Shown here: piece by piece, positions 60,319 to 64,000 of the stretch
Layout: each line of letters starts with the position of its first letter
How positions within the stretch are numbered: position 1 is the stretch's first letter
Program-made: the position numbers and the translations under genes
NCBI RefSeq assembly: GCF_022802975.1
Contig: NZ_JAFEVZ010000004.1
Location: 248,001-312,000 of the forward strand
Direction of reading: 5' to 3'
DNA from: Flavobacterium pectinovorum
GTDB taxonomy: Bacteria; Bacteroidota; Bacteroidia; Flavobacteriales; Flavobacteriaceae
DNA length: 64,000 nt
Notes under the pieces: model-generated
The model's input: the letters and a program-made list of their open reading frames with translations, nothing else
What the model was told of the DNA's origin: nothing
Database searches by the model: none

Positions 60319-61908
60319 ATGGCAGCAACAGTACAAGCAGAAGATGATTTAGTAGAATACGGTTTTAGACGTGTTATCATTACGATTACCGCAGTACTTT
60401 GTGCATTGCTGGAAATTGTTGACACGACAATTGTAAACGTAGCACTAACAGACATGCGAGGAAGTCTTGGGGCAACCCTGACTGATGTTGCATGGGTAAT
60501 TACAGCATACGCAATTGCGAATGTTATTGTAATTCCGATGACGAGCTGGCTATCGCAACAATTTGGAAGACGTAATTATTTTGTGGCTTCTATCATAATA
60601 TTTACAGTCTGTTCCTTTTTATGTGGTAATGCCACCAATATATGGGAACTTGTAGCCTTTCGATTTGTACAAGGTATGGGCGGTGGAGCGCTTTTAGTAA
60701 CAGCACAAACGATTATTACAGAAAGTTACCCCGTTGCAAAACGTGGAATGGCGCAAGCAATTTATGGAATGGGTGTAATTGTTGGACCAACTCTTGGACC
60801 ACCTTTAGGAGGTTATTTGGTTGATAATTATTCATGGCCTTATATTTTCTATATCAATATTCCGTTGGGAATTATCGCTACTATTTTGGCTTTAACTTTT
60901 GTCAGAAGCCCTAAATACGGAGAAAAATTAAAAGCCAATCAGGTTGACTGGTGGGGAATTATTTTATTGACTGCCTTTATTGGATCTCTGCAATTCGTAC
61001 TCGAACACGGACAACAAGACGATTGGTTTAACGATTCTTTAATCGTAACCTTAAGTGTTGTTACCGTTCTTGGATTGATTTTATTTATTTGGAGGGAGCT
61101 TACTTATAAACATCCAATCGTAAACTTAAGTGTTTTAAAAGATGGAAATTTAAGAATTGGAACCATCATGTGCTTCATTCTTGGTTTTGGTTTGTACGGT
61201 TCTACTTTAATCATTCCAATTTACACGCAGTCAATCCTGGGATGGACTGCCACTGATGCAGGATTATTATTAATTCCGGGATCTATCACAACAGCCATCA
61301 TGATGCCATTTGTTGGAAATATGATTCAGAAAGGTGTACCGCAAGGTTATATGGTTGGAGTTGGATTTTTAGTCTTCTTCTTCTTTACTTTTATGATGTA
61401 TTCTAGAATGACACCTGATACTGGTGTTGAACACATGTACTGGCCTTTGATTTTAAGAGGAATTGGTTTAGGATTGCTTTTCGTTCCTATAACAACACTT
61501 TCGCTTTCAACCTTAAAAGGAAAACAAATTGGTGAAGGAGCAGCCTTTACCGGAATGATGCGTCAATTGGGAGGTTCATTTGGTATTGCTATTATTACCA
61601 CTTTCATCACTCGTTTCAGTCAGTCACACCGGGTAGATTTAATTAATAATTTAGATCCTGCCAAATTTGAAGTACAACAGCGTATTGCAGGAATGCAGCA
61701 TGCCTTTATGGCAAAAGGATACAGCGCAGATGTTGCTTTAAAGAAAGCTTATCAAGCTATAGAACTTTCTATATTGAAACAAAGTACCGTAATGGCTTAC
61801 ATGGATATCTTTCTCTATCTTGGAATTATGTTTTTATGTTGCATACCGATTATTCTCTTCATTAAAAAAGGGAAGAACAAAATTAGTGCAGCCGACGCAA
61901 TGCATTAA
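60319..61908 (+). CDS. EmrB-like DHA2-family drug:proton antiporter
   Basis: The 529-residue protein has 14 hydrophobic segments. It carries the DHA2 motif LLEIVDTTIVNVALTDMRGS in helix 1, WVITAYAIANVIVIPMTSWL in helix 2, and the motif C-like GMGVIVGPTLGPPLGGYLVD in helix 5. It exports hydrophobic compounds or drugs across the inner membrane in exchange for protons, through EmrA and TolC. It is the last gene of the operon and a terminator follows at 61933. Substrates cannot be read from the sequence. Confidence 0.94.
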   Translation: MAATVQAEDDLVEYGFRRVIITITAVLCALLEIVDTTIVNVALTDMRGSLGATLTDVAWVITAYAIANVIVIPMTSWLSQQFGRRNYFVASIIIFTVCSFLCGNATNIWELVAFRFVQGMGGGALLVTAQTIITESYPVAKRGMAQAIYGMGVIVGPTLGPPLGGYLVDNYSWPYIFYINIPLGIIATILALTFVRSPKYGEKLKANQVDWWGIILLTAFIGSLQFVLEHGQQDDWFNDSLIVTLSVVTVLGLILFIWRELTYKHPIVNLSVLKDGNLRIGTIMCFILGFGLYGSTLIIPIYTQSILGWTATDAGLLLIPGSITTAIMMPFVGNMIQKGVPQGYMVGVGFLVFFFFTFMMYSRMTPDTGVEHMYWPLILRGIGLGLLFVPITTLSLSTLKGKQIGEGAAFTGMMRQLGGSFGIAIITTFITRFSQSHRVDLINNLDPAKFEVQQRIAGMQHAFMAKGYSADVALKKAYQAIELSILKQSTVMAYMDIFLYLGIMFLCCIPIILFIKKGKNKISAADAMH

Positions 61909-61932
61909 TATTAATAATTTTATAATACGCAG

Positions 61933-61972
61933 AAACGCCGAATTCATTATTTAGAATTCGGCGTTTATTTTT
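61933..61972 (+). terminator. intrinsic terminator of efflux operon
   Basis: AAACGCCGAATTC (61933-61945) and GAATTCGGCGTTT (61954-61966) form a perfect 13-bp stem, followed by ATTTTTTTT. Confidence 0.85.
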
Positions 61973-61980
61973 TTTAGCTT

Positions 61981-62106
61981 AACCGCAAAGAGCGCAAAGA
62001 TTTTATTTTTAAGATGTAACAAAACACAAGGTTCGCAAAGCTTTGTGTAAAAACTTTGCGAACCTTGCGTATCCCGATAGCTATCGGGATTGCGCTCTTT
62101 GCGGTT
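61981..62106. repeat. nested inverted repeats
   Basis: AACCGCAAAGAGCGCAAAG (from 61981) pairs with GCGCTCTTTGCGGTT (ends 62106). Inside it, AAGGTTCGCAAAG pairs with CTTTGCGAACCTT, and ATCCCGATAGCTATCGGGAT (about 62071-62090) is a perfect 20-base palindrome. It separates the efflux operon from yaaA. Confidence 0.75.
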
Positions 62107-62168
62107 AAAAAAGTAAGTGAAATTCTTAGAATCTTAGCAACTAAGAACCTTAGTATCTTTTAAAAAAA

Positions 62169-62927
62169 CTATCTTGTAAAAACCAAATGATTCCCTTTAG
62201 AAAGATTCGCATCAAACTGATATCCTTCATAATTAAATCCTTTCAAATCATCAATAGTTTCAGCATTGGTATCAATAATATAACGCACCATCATGCCTCT
62301 CGCCTTTTTGGCAAAAAAACTGATTATTTTAAGTTTTCCATCTTTGTAATCTTTAAAGTCTGGCGTAATTACAGGAACTTTTAATGCTTTTACATCAACC
62401 GCAGAAAAATATTCATTACTTGCCAAATTCACAAACAGTTCGTCTTTTTTTAATTCTTTATTTAAAGCTTTTGTTACGGTTGGTTTCCAGAATTCGTGCA
62501 GGTTTTTAGATTCGCCAACCGGCATTTTGGTTCCCATTTCTAAACGATACGCCTGCATCAAATCTAAAGGTTTTAAAAAGCCATAAAGCCCGGATAAGAT
62601 TCTTAATTTATCCTGCAAAACATCAAGTTTTTCTAACGGAATTGTATAAGCATCCAAACCGGTATAAACATCGCCATCAAAAGTATAAACTGCCGGTCGT
62701 GCATTTTCTGGTGTAAAAGGTGTTTTCCAATCCTGATTTCTTTTCCAGTTCAGGTCGGCTAGTTTGTCTGAGATTGACATTAATTGGGATAATTCAGCTG
62801 GCTTTTTTTGTTTTACTACTTTATGAACAATTCTCGCTTCTTTTAAAAAAGAAGGTTCAGTATGTTGAGGGGTTGGTAATTCTTTTTCGAAATTCAAAGA
62901 TTTCGCCGGAGATATAACAATTTTCAT
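62169..62927 (-). CDS. yaaA: YaaA-family peroxide stress protein
   Basis: The 252-residue protein is colinear with YaaA (DUF328): KIVISPAKSLNFEKELPTPQ at the start, the SQLMSISDKLADLN segment, RPAVYTFDGDVYTGLDAYTI, LSGLYGFLKPLDLMQAYRLE, ASNEYFSAVDVKAL and SFFAKKARGMMVRYIID followed by FNYEGYQFDA. In E. coli the protein lowers intracellular free iron under hydrogen peroxide stress and is a DNA-binding HhH-fold protein. It appears monocistronic here, downstream of nested repeats on the opposite side. Length and motifs are complete. Confidence 0.94.
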   Translation of the reverse strand: MKIVISPAKSLNFEKELPTPQHTEPSFLKEARIVHKVVKQKKPAELSQLMSISDKLADLNWKRNQDWKTPFTPENARPAVYTFDGDVYTGLDAYTIPLEKLDVLQDKLRILSGLYGFLKPLDLMQAYRLEMGTKMPVGESKNLHEFWKPTVTKALNKELKKDELFVNLASNEYFSAVDVKALKVPVITPDFKDYKDGKLKIISFFAKKARGMMVRYIIDTNAETIDDLKGFNYEGYQFDANLSKGNHLVFTR

Positions 62928-63111
62928 CTGTACGTTTTTGTATGATTCAAAAATACAAATTGCATTTTTAAAAATATGTTATTGCAATTGATTTGTTTTA
63001 TTATTGTATAGTTTTTTCGCCACGAATTTACGAATTTTTCTTTCGTGCAGGTTGCGAATATTTTTTGCCACTACCAATAACTCAATGTCATTAAGTTAAG
63101 GGACATTATCG

Positions 63112-63254
63112 TCAGTTCGAGTGTTTTGTTAAAAAATGCGATAGCTTTTTTTTAAAACAAAATGTATCGAGAACCTTAGTATTAAAAAGCTTCTCGATAC
63201 AATTTTTAATCATAAAGCTATTGCATTATTATTAAAAATCACTCGAAGTGACGA
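63112..63254. repeat. GTCAGTTCGAGTG/TATCGAGAAC composite repeat
   Basis: CGTCAGTTCGAGTG, ATGCGATAGC and TATCGAGAACC are followed by the reverse arms CTTCTCGATAC, AGCTATTGCAT and CACTCGAAGTGACG. It is a relative of the interior of element 2 (12961-13140) and of 25608-25805. It lies in the gap between yaaA and the CCA-adding enzyme gene. Nothing else is clear in 62928-63507. Confidence 0.65.
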
Positions 63255-63507
63255 CTGAAAATTTCTTAACTTAATGACATTGACCGATAGATCGGGATAA
63301 AAAGATTTACACCGATTTTTTTAATCCTTTTAATCCTGTAATCAGTGGCTAAAAAAAATAATTTGTGCAATTCATGACAAACCTTTCCCAATTTATAAAA
63401 ATCGAAGCCACAAAATGTGAAATTGTTCAAAAAAGTGAGCTCTAGATTGTAATAGGCATTTTCTATGTTGTAAATTTGCATGCATTTTATTTCTACTTAA
63501 ATTTAAA

Positions 63508-64000
63508 ATGCCTTTTTATTCAAAAATTGAAGAATTCGTGGCTATACAAACAAATTACAAAACTGCTTTACAAAACAAAATCTTCGATATCATTTCGAAA
63601 GCTTCTCAGGAATTAAACGTTGACTCTTATGTAATCGGCGGATTTGTTCGTGATTTGCTTTTAAACAGAGGTTCTAAAAAAGACATCGATGTTGTAGCAG
63701 TTGGAAGCGGAATCGAATTAGCCCTTAAAGTTTCTGATTTACTTCCTAATAAACCAAAAGTTCAGGTTTTTAAAAATTACGGTACCGCAATGCTTCGTTT
63801 TGAAGATACCGATATTGAGTTTGTTGGCGCACGCAAAGAATCTTATACTCGTGACAGCAGAAATCCTATTGTAGAAAACGGAACTTTGCAGGACGATCAA
63901 AACCGTCGTGATTTTACCATCAACGCTTTAGCTTTGTCATTAAATTCAACTAATTTTGGAAATCTTTTAGACCCGTTCAATGGCTTAGCTGATTTAGAAA
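63508..64000 (+). CDS. CCA tRNA nucleotidyltransferase / poly(A) polymerase, partial
   Basis: The first 164 codons are visible and the gene runs off the window end. It opens with a helical N-terminus (PFYSKIEEFVAIQTNYKTAL) and then the nucleotidyltransferase signature YVIGGFVRDLLLNRGSKKDI followed by DVVAVGSG, where the D-x-D pair binds metal. Motif B follows in ESYTRDSRNP and then RRDFTINALALSLN, typical of class II CCA-adding enzymes and bacterial poly(A) polymerases. It would add or repair the CCA end of tRNA. Starting at the in-frame GTG at 63538 (residue 11) is possible, but ATG 63508 is the better start. Confidence 0.9.
   Translation, partial: MPFYSKIEEFVAIQTNYKTALQNKIFDIISKASQELNVDSYVIGGFVRDLLLNRGSKKDIDVVAVGSGIELALKVSDLLPNKPKVQVFKNYGTAMLRFEDTDIEFVGARKESYTRDSRNPIVENGTLQDDQNRRDFTINALALSLNSTNFGNLLDPFNGLADLE

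Noticed and set aside
63266..63481. 71-codon minus-strand frame before the CCA-adding enzyme gene.
   Set aside because: It is made partly of a repeat-like sequence and overlaps the likely promoter region of the gene at 63508.
1..64000. Search by eye for tRNA, rRNA and intact insertion sequences.
   Set aside because: No convincing T-loop/acceptor pattern, rRNA stretch or transposase gene was seen; a covariance-model scan would be needed to exclude tRNAs fully.

Overview
The window is a chromosomal segment from a member of the Bacteroidota, most likely Flavobacterium or a close relative. The evidence is the low GC content, AT-rich spacers, several promoters with the Bacteroidota TTG / TAnnTTTG architecture instead of sigma70 boxes, secreted glycosidases next to a TonB-dependent receptor, and intergenic palindromic repeats of a kind common in flavobacterial genomes. 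No rRNA, tRNA, CRISPR, phage or intact insertion sequence was seen. Both window edges cut a gene.

Layout. 0-3 kb: two tandem hexuronate-type MFS transporters behind LacI-like operator palindromes, divergent from a secreted esterase. 3.4-6.7 kb: a Crp-family regulator followed by a DsbA-like thiol protein, an MBL-fold protein, a SnoaL-like protein and a MoaF-like lipoprotein; two of these share a near-identical promoter. 7-8.4 kb: an ArsR-family regulator and an old-yellow-enzyme reductase. 8.5-20.9 kb: an acyltransferase and a small polysaccharide-utilisation cluster (TonB receptor, two GH3 glycosidases, esterase) divergent from a Nudix-derived regulator that has lost its catalytic glutamates, then an EamA exporter. 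21-25.4 kb: a large acyl-CoA dehydrogenase, a GNAT and a membrane glycosyltransferase 2. 25.9-40 kb: GapN, then a scattered sulfane-sulfur and respiration region (rhodanese, Crp regulator, TSUP transporter, cytochrome bd CydAB, CstB-like persulfide dioxygenase-rhodanese, two YeeE/YedE proteins) that contains an 83-bp tandem repeat array. 40.4-45.5 kb: GlpD, a MarR regulator with a nitroreductase and a YceI protein, and a secreted beta-helix protein.

45.6-53.1 kb is a complete trp operon, trpEGDCFB-(GGCT-like)-trpA, preceded by an 18-residue leader peptide with three consecutive Trp codons and an intrinsic terminator. This is a textbook arrangement for ribosome-mediated attenuation. Most of the longer gaps in the operon carry palindromic repeats. 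53.1-57.2 kb holds a LytTR-type membrane regulator and two unrecognised secreted proteins; a 21-bp-period direct repeat lies upstream of the latter. 57.3-61.9 kb is a TetR-TolC-EmrA-EmrB efflux operon with two tandem palindromic operators at its promoter. The window ends with yaaA and the start of a CCA-adding enzyme or poly(A) polymerase.

Most genes are ordinary housekeeping or accessory metabolism. The least explained items are the tandem array in the sulfur locus, the paired promoters of the Crp-linked thiol cluster, the putative LytTR-type repeat, the inverted repeat elements flanking a GH3 gene, and the GGCT-like gene inside the trp operon.
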